Part shown: positions 1-6,999 of the stretch, piece by piece
How the letters are laid out: each line of letters starts with the position of its first letter
Position numbering within the stretch: the first letter of the stretch is position 1
Assembly (NCBI RefSeq): GCF_001544535.1
Contig: NZ_FCON02000074.1
Coordinates: forward strand, 1 to 38,637
From: Caballeronia choica
Lineage (GTDB): Bacteria > Pseudomonadota > Gammaproteobacteria > Burkholderiales > Burkholderiaceae
DNA: 38,637 bases
Direction of reading: 5' to 3'
The notes under the pieces: generated by a model
The model's input: only the letters and a program-made list of their open reading frames with translations
What the model was told of the DNA's origin: nothing
Databases searched by the model: none
Program-made: the position numbers and the translations under genes

Positions 1-78
1 CGGCAGGCGATACTTCGCGAGTTGACCGATCCCGATGTTACGGAACTCGGGCCTTGGTTTTTTTACGGCTTCAGCCAC
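1..78 (-). CDS. sdhC: Succinate dehydrogenase cytochrome b556 subunit, N-terminus (partial)
   Basis: Only the first 26 codons are present; the gene runs off the left edge. Translation from a GTG start at 78 gives MAEAVKKPRPEFRNIG, then IGQLAKYRLP, which I recognise as the amino end of Burkholderia-type SdhC. SdhC is one of the two haem b membrane anchors that pass electrons from SdhAB to ubiquinone in the inner membrane. A GGAG Shine-Dalgarno lies 6 bases upstream of the GTG, which supports this start. The identification rests on a short stretch recalled from memory; the rest of the sdh operon would lie outside the window. Confidence 0.75.
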   Translation of the reverse strand, partial: MAEAVKKPRPEFRNIGIGQLAKYRLP

Positions 79-297
79 GTCTCACTCCTTTATCTGGGTT
101 GACGATCGCGCACGCCGCCGCAGACGCAGCGTGGCTCGTCCTGCCTGCCTGTTCGAGCGAGTGGCGAGCAGTGTTTGTGGTATTGCAGGGATAAGTTCCA
201 ATCCGCGCAACGCGCGCGATAGCAGCATTTTGTCGCACTCTTGATATACTGTCCAATATCTATCGCGTCTTTCTGAAATTGCTTTTGCATATATCGT
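79..297. promoter_or_regulatory. Divergent promoter region sdhC / LysR
   Basis: This 219-bp gap separates two divergent genes and must hold both promoters. The clearest element is an interrupted palindrome at 243-260, GATAT-N8-ATATC, which has the size and AT-rich symmetry of a LysR-family site and lies about 40 bases before the LysR start codon. I cannot place -10/-35 boxes with confidence on either strand. Confidence 0.35.
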
Positions 298-1194
298 ATG
301 GAGCTTCGACATATCCGGTATTTCCTGGCCGTTGCGGAAGAGCGCAACGTGACCCGCGCAGCGGAAAGACTGGGGATCGGGCAGCCCCCGCTCAGCCAGC
401 AGATACATGCGCTGGAGAAGGAAATGGGCGTTCGCCTGTTCCGCCGCACGGGGCACGGCGTGGTCCTGACGGAGGCCGGCGAAGCGTTCGCAATCGACGC
501 GAAACGCCTGCTGAGCGACGCGCGCAACGCCGTCGAGAAAGCGCAGAGTGCTGGCCGGGGAGAGGTTGGACAATTGAATATCGGCTTCACCGGTTCCGCC
601 GCATTCAACCCGGTTGTATCGAAGCTGATCCGCGAGTTCAGGCAGTCGTTCCCTAACGTCAATCTCAGTCTGGTCGAGGGAAACACCGCGCAACTGCTCG
701 CTTACCTGAATGACAAGCGGCTGGACGTCGCCTTCGTCCGGCTGGGAAGCCAGTCCCCCGCCGGCGTTTCGTACCATCACATCGCCACGGAGCCAATGAG
801 AATCGTGCTGCCGGCCAGTCACCGTCTGGCGGCCAGGAAAAGGGTTTCGCTATCGGCGCTCGCCGACGAACCGTTTGTCCTGCTCCCGCGTGAAGCCAGC
901 CCGACATTGCACGATGTCATCGTTGGCGCGTGCCGGGATTCCGGTTTCGAACCCGTGCTGGGTCAGCAGGCCCCTCAACTGTCGTCAGTGGTCAACCTGG
1001 TGGCCGCCGAGTTCGGTGTGTCTCTCGTACCCGCCTCGGTGTGCCAGATTCAAGTCGAAGGCGTCGGATACGCCGACATACACGGCCCCAGTGTTTCGAT
1101 TCGGCTGGCACTCGCCGCGCGCGAAGATGGCGTCTCGGCCAAGACTGCCAACTTTGTGTCGATCGCGCGTCAGGTGTCGGAGAAGCGGGCTTGA
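298..1194 (+). CDS. LysR-family transcriptional regulator
   Basis: A 298-residue protein of normal length for the family. It opens with the LysR winged helix-turn-helix (residues 1-60; the run RNVTRAAERLGIGQPPLSQQ is the recognition region), then a linker helix and an effector-binding domain of two alpha/beta lobes (about 90-295). The N-terminus, with RHIRYFLAVAEERNVTRAA, resembles the BenM/CatM/HcaR branch, whose members sense aromatic acids; that is a family inference and the ligand is unknown. It is divergent from sdhC. The next gene downstream, a GntR regulator on the same strand, starts about 160 bases later, so the two are probably separate units. Confidence 0.93.
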   Translation: MELRHIRYFLAVAEERNVTRAAERLGIGQPPLSQQIHALEKEMGVRLFRRTGHGVVLTEAGEAFAIDAKRLLSDARNAVEKAQSAGRGEVGQLNIGFTGSAAFNPVVSKLIREFRQSFPNVNLSLVEGNTAQLLAYLNDKRLDVAFVRLGSQSPAGVSYHHIATEPMRIVLPASHRLAARKRVSLSALADEPFVLLPREASPTLHDVIVGACRDSGFEPVLGQQAPQLSSVVNLVAAEFGVSLVPASVCQIQVEGVGYADIHGPSVSIRLALAAREDGVSAKTANFVSIARQVSEKRA

Positions 1195-1297
1195 TGATCG
1201 GCACGGGAACCATGCGCGGACGCCGCGTTTCATCCAGTCCGGTAGCGGCACCGCGCCCTTTGCGGCAAGCACGAAATCGATAGCACAAAAACTTGGT

Positions 1298-1347
1298 TTG
1301 GCGGAGGCGCGGCATTCTCTACACTCGATTCATCTTGTTATGACAAG
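1298..1347 (+). promoter_or_regulatory. Candidate promoter and GntR-type operator
   Basis: A -35-like TTGGCG at 1298-1303 and a -10-like TACACT at 1320-1325 are separated by 16 bases. Just downstream, at 1334-1347, is the interrupted palindrome CTTGT-TATG-ACAAG, ending 8 bases before the GntR start codon. GntR/HutC-type regulators bind short palindromes of the form GT-N-AC, and a site over the transcription start fits autorepression of the whole downstream operon. The promoter boxes are weak matches; the palindrome is directly visible. Confidence 0.4.
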
Positions 1348-1355
1348 TGGGATCG

Positions 1356-2132
1356 ATGTCCAAGCCGAGTGCCACCCTTGTTGCGTTGTCGCCCTTGCCG
1401 CTCTATGCGCAGATCAAGGACGCGCTGCGCGCGCGCATCCTCGACGGCACCTACGCGCCGCACAGCCAGATGCCGTCCGAGTACGAACTGTGTGCAATGT
1501 TCGACGTGAGCCGCATCACCGTCAGGCAGGCGCTCGGTGACCTTCAGAAAGAAGGGCTGCTGTTCAAGCTGCATGGAAAAGGCACGTTCGTTTCCAAGCC
1601 GAAAGCCTTTCAGAATGTGACGTCGCTGCAAGGGTTTGCGGAGGCGATGTCATCGATGGGCTATGAAATCGTCAATCAGCTTCGCAGCGTGCGTTTCGTG
1701 AAGGCGGATCGGCAGGTCGCCGCGCGGCTCGACGTGCCGGAAGGCGCGCGCGTCGCCGAGATCCACCGCGTGCGGTTGCTCAATCGCGAGCCCGTGTCGG
1801 TTGAAATCACGTGGCTGCCTGAAGCGCTCGGCAAGCGCATTGCCGGTGCGGATCTGGAAACTCGCGACATCTTCCTGATCCTCGAAAACGACTGCGGCGT
1901 ACCGCTCGGCCACGCAGATGTCGCGATCGACGCAATCCTCGCCGACGACGATATCGCTAAGGCATTGCGCGTCGAAGAAGGCAGCCCGGTGTTGCGCATC
2001 GAACGGCTCACGCACGACGCGAACGGCAAGCCAATCGATTTCGAATACCTCTACTTTCGAGGCGATGCGTTCCAGTACCGCTTGCGCATCGACCGCGAAA
2101 AAGCACGCAGAAATGCAAGGAATCAGCGATGA
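1356..2132 (+). CDS. GntR-family regulator with UTRA ligand domain (HutC subfamily)
   Basis: A protein of 258 residues from the ATG at 1356; an upstream in-frame GTG at 1347 overlaps the candidate operator and is less likely. Residues about 12-80 form the GntR winged helix (PLYAQIKDALRARILDGTY; MPSEYELCAMFDVSRITVRQ), and the remaining 160 residues match a UTRA effector domain, including the ending DFEYLYFRGDAFQYRLRI. HutC-type proteins usually repress the adjacent catabolic operon until a small ligand binds. The stop overlaps the flavoprotein start (ATGA at 2129-2132), so regulator and enzyme genes are co-transcribed and this is very probably their local regulator. The ligand is unknown. Confidence 0.93.
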   Translation: MSKPSATLVALSPLPLYAQIKDALRARILDGTYAPHSQMPSEYELCAMFDVSRITVRQALGDLQKEGLLFKLHGKGTFVSKPKAFQNVTSLQGFAEAMSSMGYEIVNQLRSVRFVKADRQVAARLDVPEGARVAEIHRVRLLNREPVSVEITWLPEALGKRIAGADLETRDIFLILENDCGVPLGHADVAIDAILADDDIAKALRVEEGSPVLRIERLTHDANGKPIDFEYLYFRGDAFQYRLRIDREKARRNARNQR

Positions 2133-3868
2133 AAACGCACGTTCTCGAATACGACGTAGTCGTGGTGGGCGGCGGCACCGCAGGCCCGATGGCCGCGGTG
2201 AAAGCCAAGGAGCGCGATCCGTCGCTCAAGATCCTGCTGCTGGAAAAGGCCAACGTGAAGCGCAGCGGCGCGATCTCGATGGGCATGGACGGGCTCAACA
2301 ACGCCGTGATACCGGGCCACGCCACACCCGAGCAATATGTGCGGGAAATCACGGCCGCCAACGATGGCATCGTCGATCAGGCCGCCGTCTACGCCTACGC
2401 GAAGCACAGCTTTACGACGATCGAGGAACTCGACCGCTGGGGCGTGAAGTTCGAAAAGGACAGCACAGGCGACTACGCGGTGAAGAAGGTGCACCACATG
2501 GGTTCCTACGTGCTGCCGATGCCCGAAGGCCATAGCATCAAGAAGGTGCTCTACCGGCAGCTCAAGCGCGCCCGCGTATCGATCACGAACCGGGTCGTCG
2601 CCACGCGGCTCCTGAAGGATTCGAGTGGACGCGTGTGCGGCGTGCTCGGTTTCGACTGCCGCACCGCGGACTTCTATGTCGTGCGCGCCAAGGCCGTCAT
2701 CCTGAGTTGCGGCGCCGCCGGGCGCCTCGGGCTGCCGGCATCGGGCTACCTGATGGGCACCTACGAAAACCCGACCAATGCCGGCGACGGCTATGCGATG
2801 GCTTATCACGCAGGCGCGGCGCTCGCAAACCTCGAATGCTTCCAGGTCAACCCGCTCATCAAGGATTACAACGGCCCCGCGTGCGCGTATGTGACGGGGC
2901 CGCTCGGTGGCTTCACCGCGAATGGCAAGGGCGAGCGCTTCATCGAATGCGACTACTGGAGCGGGCAGATGATGTGGGAGTTCTACCAGGAACTGCAAAG
3001 CGGAAACGGCCCCGTGTTCCTCAAGCTCGATCACCTCGCGGAAGAAACGATCCAGACCATCGAAGACATCCTGCACACGAACGAACGCCCGAGCCGCGGA
3101 CGATTCCACGCCGGACGCGGCACCGACTATCGCCGGCAGATGGTGGAGATGCACATCTCGGAGATCGGGTTTTGCAGCGGTCATAGCGCATCGGGCGTGT
3201 ATGTGAACGAGCGCGCGGAGACTACCGTGTCCGGCCTGTATGCCGCCGGCGACATGGCGGCCGTGCCGCATAACTACATGCTGGGCGCCTTCACCTATGG
3301 CTGGTTCGCGGGACACAACGCCGCCGAGTACGTGGCGGGCCGCGAACATGCACCGGTCGATGAAGAGCAGGTCGAAGCCGAGCGCCGCCGCGTCTTCGCA
3401 CCGCTCGAACGCGAGACGGGACTCGCATCCGCGCAGGTCGAATACAAGCTGCGCCGCATGGTGAACGACTATCTGCAACCGCCGAAGGTCACGCGCAAGA
3501 TGGAGATCGGCCTGCAGCGCTTCGAGGCGATAGCGGACGACATCGACGAGATCAAGGCCGCGAATCCGCACGAACTGATGCGCGCGGCGGAAGTCAGTGC
3601 GATCCGCGATTGCGCGGAGATGGCGGCGCGTGCGTCGCTGTTTCGCACGGAAAGCCGCTGGGGGCTGTATCACCATCGCGTCGACTACCCGCATCGCAAC
3701 GAAGCCGAGTGGTTCTGCCACACGCATCTTCGGCGCGACGAGCATGGGCGCATGACGAGCGAGAAGCGCCCGGTCGAACCGTACGTGGTGGCGCCCGATG
3801 CCAGCGAGACCACTGCCTATCAGAAGCTGCGCATCGGCGAGCGCCCGCTCATGACCGAACCCGCGTGA
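2129..3868 (+). CDS. FAD-dependent fumarate reductase/AprA-like flavoprotein
   Basis: A 579-residue protein with an N-terminal FAD-binding motif, GGGTAG at residues 14-19, and the fumarate reductase/succinate dehydrogenase/APS reductase fold. SGAISMGMDGLNNAV near residue 50 and AARASLFRTESRWGLYHHR near residue 500 resemble the alpha subunit of adenylylsulfate reductase more than SdhA or FrdA. It is shorter than classical AprA (about 640 residues). The gene overlaps the GntR gene and is followed after 13 bases by an AprB-like ferredoxin, so the two probably form an iron-sulphur flavoenzyme. No sulfate adenylyltransferase or Qmo genes are nearby, so APS reduction should not be assumed; the substrate is unknown. 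An AAGGAA ribosome site precedes the ATG. Confidence 0.9.
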   Translation: MKTHVLEYDVVVVGGGTAGPMAAVKAKERDPSLKILLLEKANVKRSGAISMGMDGLNNAVIPGHATPEQYVREITAANDGIVDQAAVYAYAKHSFTTIEELDRWGVKFEKDSTGDYAVKKVHHMGSYVLPMPEGHSIKKVLYRQLKRARVSITNRVVATRLLKDSSGRVCGVLGFDCRTADFYVVRAKAVILSCGAAGRLGLPASGYLMGTYENPTNAGDGYAMAYHAGAALANLECFQVNPLIKDYNGPACAYVTGPLGGFTANGKGERFIECDYWSGQMMWEFYQELQSGNGPVFLKLDHLAEETIQTIEDILHTNERPSRGRFHAGRGTDYRRQMVEMHISEIGFCSGHSASGVYVNERAETTVSGLYAAGDMAAVPHNYMLGAFTYGWFAGHNAAEYVAGREHAPVDEEQVEAERRRVFAPLERETGLASAQVEYKLRRMVNDYLQPPKVTRKMEIGLQRFEAIADDIDEIKAANPHELMRAAEVSAIRDCAEMAARASLFRTESRWGLYHHRVDYPHRNEAEWFCHTHLRRDEHGRMTSEKRPVEPYVVAPDASETTAYQKLRIGERPLMTEPA

Positions 3869-3881
3869 CGAGGAGCCCGAC

Positions 3882-4127
3882 ATGTCGACCACCCCGCATG
3901 AAATCTTTCATCGCAGCAATGCGCCCGTCACCATCGACGAGGACAAATGCATCGCGGACAAGGGCTGCACCGTGTGCGTCGACGTATGCCCGCTCGACCT
4001 GCTCGCAATCGATATGAGCAAGGGCAAGGCTTACATGCAGTTCGACGAATGCTGGTACTGCATGCCGTGCGAACAGGATTGCCCGACCGGCGCGGTGAAG
4101 GTGGACATTCCCTACCTGCTGCGCTGA
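3882..4127 (+). CDS. AprB-like ferredoxin with two 4Fe-4S clusters
   Basis: An 81-residue protein with eight cysteines in two cluster motifs: C23, C29, C32 and C36 (C-x5-C-x2-C-x3-CP), then C57, C60, C63 and C67 (C-x2-C-x2-C-x3-CP). The widened first spacing is typical of the beta subunit of adenylylsulfate reductase and related ferredoxins rather than the usual C-x2-C-x2-C pattern. AGGAG lies 7 bases before the ATG. Immediately downstream of the AprA-like flavoprotein, it most likely shuttles electrons to or from that subunit's FAD. It lacks the C-terminal tail of true AprB that wraps around AprA, so it may be a looser partner. Confidence 0.9.
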   Translation: MSTTPHEIFHRSNAPVTIDEDKCIADKGCTVCVDVCPLDLLAIDMSKGKAYMQFDECWYCMPCEQDCPTGAVKVDIPYLLR

Positions 4128-4217
4128 AGCGAATGGGCGTCGTTGCTCAGGCGCCGATGCCTCAGGCTCCCGGCACGAGCCGCCCGGCGCCCTTACACGA
4201 ACCCAAGCAAGCCACCC

Positions 4218-5213
4218 ATGACAGACACCCCTCGACTTCTCTACGACCCCGACACGCTCGACCCCGAGGCCGCCGCCCTGCTCCCGCGTCTAACCGACAC
4301 TGACCCGGCCGTGCGCCGCATCGCGCTCATCGATCTCGCCGATCTCGAAGACGAACGCCTGCTGCAACCGATCGTCGACGCGTTGCACCGCGACGCCTCC
4401 GCCGCTGTGCGTCGGGAGGCCGCGCGGGTGCTCGCTTCATGGGAGCGGGCCGACGTCGTGGAAGCGCTCTGCGGGGCCTTGCTGGACGCCGACGCGGACG
4501 TGCGCGAGACTGCGGCGCAAAGCCTTGCCGAGTTGAAGGATGTCGCTTCTGGCGTGATCCTCGCACGCTGGGCCGGACACGCGGACGGGTTCGTCAAGGC
4601 GTCCGCGCTGCGAGCCCTGCGCGAGTTGCGCTATGCCGGCGCATTCGACATCGCGGCGCAAGCGCTGCTTCACTCGAGCGCTATCGTGCGGCGAGAGGCG
4701 GTCGGCGTGCTTGGCTGGCTGAAGGAGCCGCGTGCGCTCGATTCGCTGGCGTCGCTCGCCAGCGCAGACGCTGATCCAGACGTGAGACGCGCCGCGGCGG
4801 GGGCGCTGGGATTTGCGTCGGCCGATTCGCCCGAGCCGGTCAGCGCGCTGCTGGGCGCCTTGCGGGACGAAGCATGGCAGGTTCGCGAAGAAGCCGCGAC
4901 GACACTCGGCAAGATTCGCGCGCCGCTTGCAGGCGATGACCTCATTGCCGCACTCGACGACGCCTATTGGCAGGTGAGATTGCGTGCGGCTCGCGCGCTC
5001 GGCAGGATCGGCGACGCGAAGGCAAGCGCGCCGCTCGCTTCGCTGCTCGCGCACCCGATCAGCAATCTGCGCAAGGAAGCTGCGCTCGCGCTCGGCGAGT
5101 TGGGCACTTGCGACGCTTTGCCCGCACTGCGCGACGCACTCGACGATCGCGATCCCGATGTGCGCAAGGCAGTGCGCATCGCACTTCAGCAGATCGAAAG
5201 CGAGCGTGCATGA
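4218..5213 (+). CDS. HEAT-repeat protein (PBS-lyase type repeats)
   Basis: Starting at the ATG at 4218, this is a 331-residue protein built almost wholly of about ten 30-residue helical repeats with the recurring pattern D-x-D-x-x-VR-x-x-A-x-x-L-G; examples are PDVRRAAAGALG, WQVREEAATTLG, WQVRLRAARALG and DPDVRKAVRIAL. Such solenoids are scaffolds; relatives of phycobilin lyases and some iron-sulphur targeting factors use them to hold other proteins. An extended TTG start at 4143 is possible but has no repeat homology and no ribosome site. It follows the ferredoxin gene by 90 bases and overlaps the next gene by 4 bases. I infer an assembly or adaptor role for the upstream flavoenzyme. Confidence 0.88.
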   Translation: MTDTPRLLYDPDTLDPEAAALLPRLTDTDPAVRRIALIDLADLEDERLLQPIVDALHRDASAAVRREAARVLASWERADVVEALCGALLDADADVRETAAQSLAELKDVASGVILARWAGHADGFVKASALRALRELRYAGAFDIAAQALLHSSAIVRREAVGVLGWLKEPRALDSLASLASADADPDVRRAAAGALGFASADSPEPVSALLGALRDEAWQVREEAATTLGKIRAPLAGDDLIAALDDAYWQVRLRAARALGRIGDAKASAPLASLLAHPISNLRKEAALALGELGTCDALPALRDALDDRDPDVRKAVRIALQQIESERA

Positions 5214-5548
5214 AGGCACCTGATCGAATCGAACTGGATCATGGCGCGGGCACCTTGAGCTTGCTTTGGCCGGACGAGCCACCGAAGCGGTTTGCCTATG
5301 CGGCGCTCAGGCGCGCATGCCGGTGCGCGCAATGCAGGCGCCTGCGCATCGAAGGCGCCCCGATTCCTGTCGGCGATGGCGTGCTTGTCGTGCGTGCAGA
5401 GCCGATGGGCTACGGCGTGCAACTCGTTTTCAGCGATCAGCATGCACGGGGCATTTACCCCTGGAGCTACTTCGACGAACTTGCGTCTACTGATGCGGAA
5501 TTGCGAGCCTCGTTCGTTGGACGCCGGTTATCGCTCGCGGAACCATGA
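5210..5548 (+). CDS. DUF971 / gamma-butyrobetaine hydroxylase-like N-terminal domain protein
   Basis: A 112-residue stand-alone domain with LRRACRCAQCRRLR and FSDQHARGIYPWSYF. C37, C39, C42 and H79 have the arrangement of the structural zinc site (C-x-C-x2-C ... H) known from the N-terminal domain of gamma-butyrobetaine hydroxylase. There is no oxygenase domain. DUF971 is also found fused to Mrp/HCF101-type iron-sulphur carriers, so a role in maturing the neighbouring 4Fe-4S ferredoxin is an attractive inference, not shown. The start codon overlaps the HEAT gene's stop (ATGA), indicating translational coupling. It is the last gene of the GntR-led operon; a convergent gene ends 61 bases further on. 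Confidence 0.88.
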   Translation: MKAPDRIELDHGAGTLSLLWPDEPPKRFAYAALRRACRCAQCRRLRIEGAPIPVGDGVLVVRAEPMGYGVQLVFSDQHARGIYPWSYFDELASTDAELRASFVGRRLSLAEP

Positions 5549-5609
5549 CCACCTGAAACAGGCACGGCGACGGCAGGGTCGATGTTATTTCGATTGTTGA
5601 AACCGTCCC

Positions 5610-6353
5610 TCACGCTTCCCCAAGCTTTTCGTGGTGCGCGCTCGCGCCGTGCTTCCAGTAGGCCGAAGCGCGGATAGCGTGCTTGTCGTGCCCCTTCTGG
5701 TCGACCAATATCTCACGCACGCGCGTTGCAACGCTCGCCTCCGCCGCGCACCAGACGTATCCGTCGCCCGAAGGCACATGGAGCGATTCCACTTCGCGCA
5801 ACAACTCTCCGGCTTCGCGAGTCCAGACCGCGTTGAAGAGAGACTTGCTTTTGAAACGCCGCTTGTCCGCAGGGTCGTCGATCTGCACGATCACCATGGC
5901 GATCGCATCCGCCGGCAACTCCTCCATGCGGCGCGCGATGGCGGGAAGCGCCGTGGCATCGCCCACGAACAAGTGCCAGGCATAGTCTGTCGGCACAATG
6001 AACGAACCGCGTGGGCCCGCTATCGTAATGCGCTGGCCAGGCTCCGCCGTTGCCGCCCAGTTCGAAGCAAAACCGTCGCCATGCAGCGCGAACTCGATCG
6101 TAAGCTCCCGCTTCGCCGCATTGAAGCGACGCGGCGTGTAGTCGCGCTTGATCTCCGCACCGTCGGCAGCTGTGAAGATGAGTTTGACGTGATCGTCGAA
6201 CGACTGGCTGACGAAATCTTCCAGCGCGTCTCCCGAGAAGGTCACACTCCTGAAATTCCGGCCGATAGCTTCGACACTCACTACTTCGAGCTCTCGTCGC
6301 CGAGGCTCTTGACGCACGCGCGTCACCCTGCTTTTCGCCGTTTGCGTTTCCAT
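5610..6353 (-). CDS. Siderophore-interacting protein (FAD-dependent ferric-siderophore reductase)
   Basis: A 247-residue ViuB/SIP-family flavoprotein. Residues 20-125 make the FAD-binding barrel, with the flavin-binding signature RDYTPRRF; residues 130-245 make the SIP pyridine-nucleotide domain, with HLFVGDATALPAIARRMEEL and the C-terminal AIRASAYWKHG motif. These cytoplasmic enzymes use NAD(P)H and FAD to reduce ferric iron in imported siderophores and release it. The gene diverges from a MarR regulator across a 97-bp region with two palindromes, so it is probably controlled by that regulator. No siderophore receptor or synthesis gene is in the window. Confidence 0.93.
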   Translation of the reverse strand: METQTAKSRVTRVRQEPRRRELEVVSVEAIGRNFRSVTFSGDALEDFVSQSFDDHVKLIFTAADGAEIKRDYTPRRFNAAKRELTIEFALHGDGFASNWAATAEPGQRITIAGPRGSFIVPTDYAWHLFVGDATALPAIARRMEELPADAIAMVIVQIDDPADKRRFKSKSLFNAVWTREAGELLREVESLHVPSGDGYVWCAAEASVATRVREILVDQKGHDKHAIRASAYWKHGASAHHEKLGEA

Positions 6354-6370
6354 CGCGGCACCTCATTGAT

Positions 6371-6412
6371 TGACAATGTCATCGATAATAATGAAGTAAA
6401 ATGACAAAGTCA
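6371..6412. promoter_or_regulatory. Paired MarR-type operators
   Basis: Two palindromes lie in the divergent promoter: TGACAATGTCA at 6371-6381 (5-bp arms) and TGACAAAGTCA at 6402-6412 (4-bp arms). Their centres are 31 bases apart, almost exactly three turns of B-DNA, which would place two dimers on one face. The stretch between them is AT-rich (ATAATAATGAAGTAAAA), as expected for a promoter. Binding by the adjacent MarR protein is inferred. Confidence 0.55.
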
Positions 6413-6450
6413 ACTAATCAGGATTCAGGGCGCGGCGCCCCTTTCTTACG

Positions 6451-6900
6451 ATGAAAAATTCTCCCGAGGACCTTCTGGATCTCGTGCATACGGTCATGCA
6501 TGAGTACCGTTCGGCGCAATATCGTTTTCTGCGTGACAGTCATCACGACATCACGCACATGGACCACAAGGTCCTGAACTTCTTCGCCGTGCACCCGGGC
6601 GCAACCCAGAGCGACCTTGCGGCTCACAGCGGCCGCGACAAGGCCCAGCTCGCGCGGCTGATCAAGGGGTTGCGCGAGCAGGGGCTCCTCGACGGCAAGC
6701 CCGACGAGGCGGACCGGCGCAATATTCGGCTTTGGCTCACCCACGGCGGCGAAGAGGTCCACGGCGCGTTGCGCCAGCAGGCAAAGCGATTGTCGAAGAA
6801 GGCGATTGCAGGTTTGAGTCAGGCGCAACAGGAACAACTCGCCGCACTATTGCAGACCATCAGGGAAAATTTGAGCGCACCAGACGCGACGCGCTCTTGA
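6451..6900 (+). CDS. MarR-family transcriptional regulator
   Basis: A 149-residue protein of typical MarR length. The winged helix spans about residues 35-100, with the recognition segment TQSDLAAHSGRDKAQLARLI and the wing DEADRRNIRLWLT, in which the conserved D-x-R of the MarR wing is visible. Flanking helices make the dimer interface. It is divergent from the siderophore-interacting reductase and followed, convergently, by the hydroquinone dioxygenase genes. No strong ribosome site precedes the ATG. It probably represses the divergent reductase gene and itself; the ligand is unknown. Confidence 0.92.
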   Translation: MKNSPEDLLDLVHTVMHEYRSAQYRFLRDSHHDITHMDHKVLNFFAVHPGATQSDLAAHSGRDKAQLARLIKGLREQGLLDGKPDEADRRNIRLWLTHGGEEVHGALRQQAKRLSKKAIAGLSQAQQEQLAALLQTIRENLSAPDATRS

Positions 6901-6999
6901 TGTTGAAATGTCCTTGGGCGGTTGCCAGCCGCGGAACCACGCAGCCCCGGCCGGGCGCCGACAGCCGACCGTTTGAAGGGCAGGGACAAGCTTCGTGCG

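Noticed and set aside
2123-3892. A 589-codon open frame on the minus strand opposite the AprA-like gene
   Set aside because: Its translation is histidine/arginine/alanine-rich with no family motif, and it is the complement of a well-supported flavoprotein; a high-GC shadow.
2129-4127. Calling the flavoprotein/ferredoxin pair adenylylsulfate reductase AprBA
   Set aside because: The flavoprotein is about 60 residues short of AprA, the ferredoxin lacks the AprB tail, and no sulphur-oxidation or sulphate-reduction genes are linked.
6901-6999. A terminator between the convergent MarR and pnpD genes
   Set aside because: The GGCGG/CCGCG stretch has only weak pairing and no T-run on either strand.
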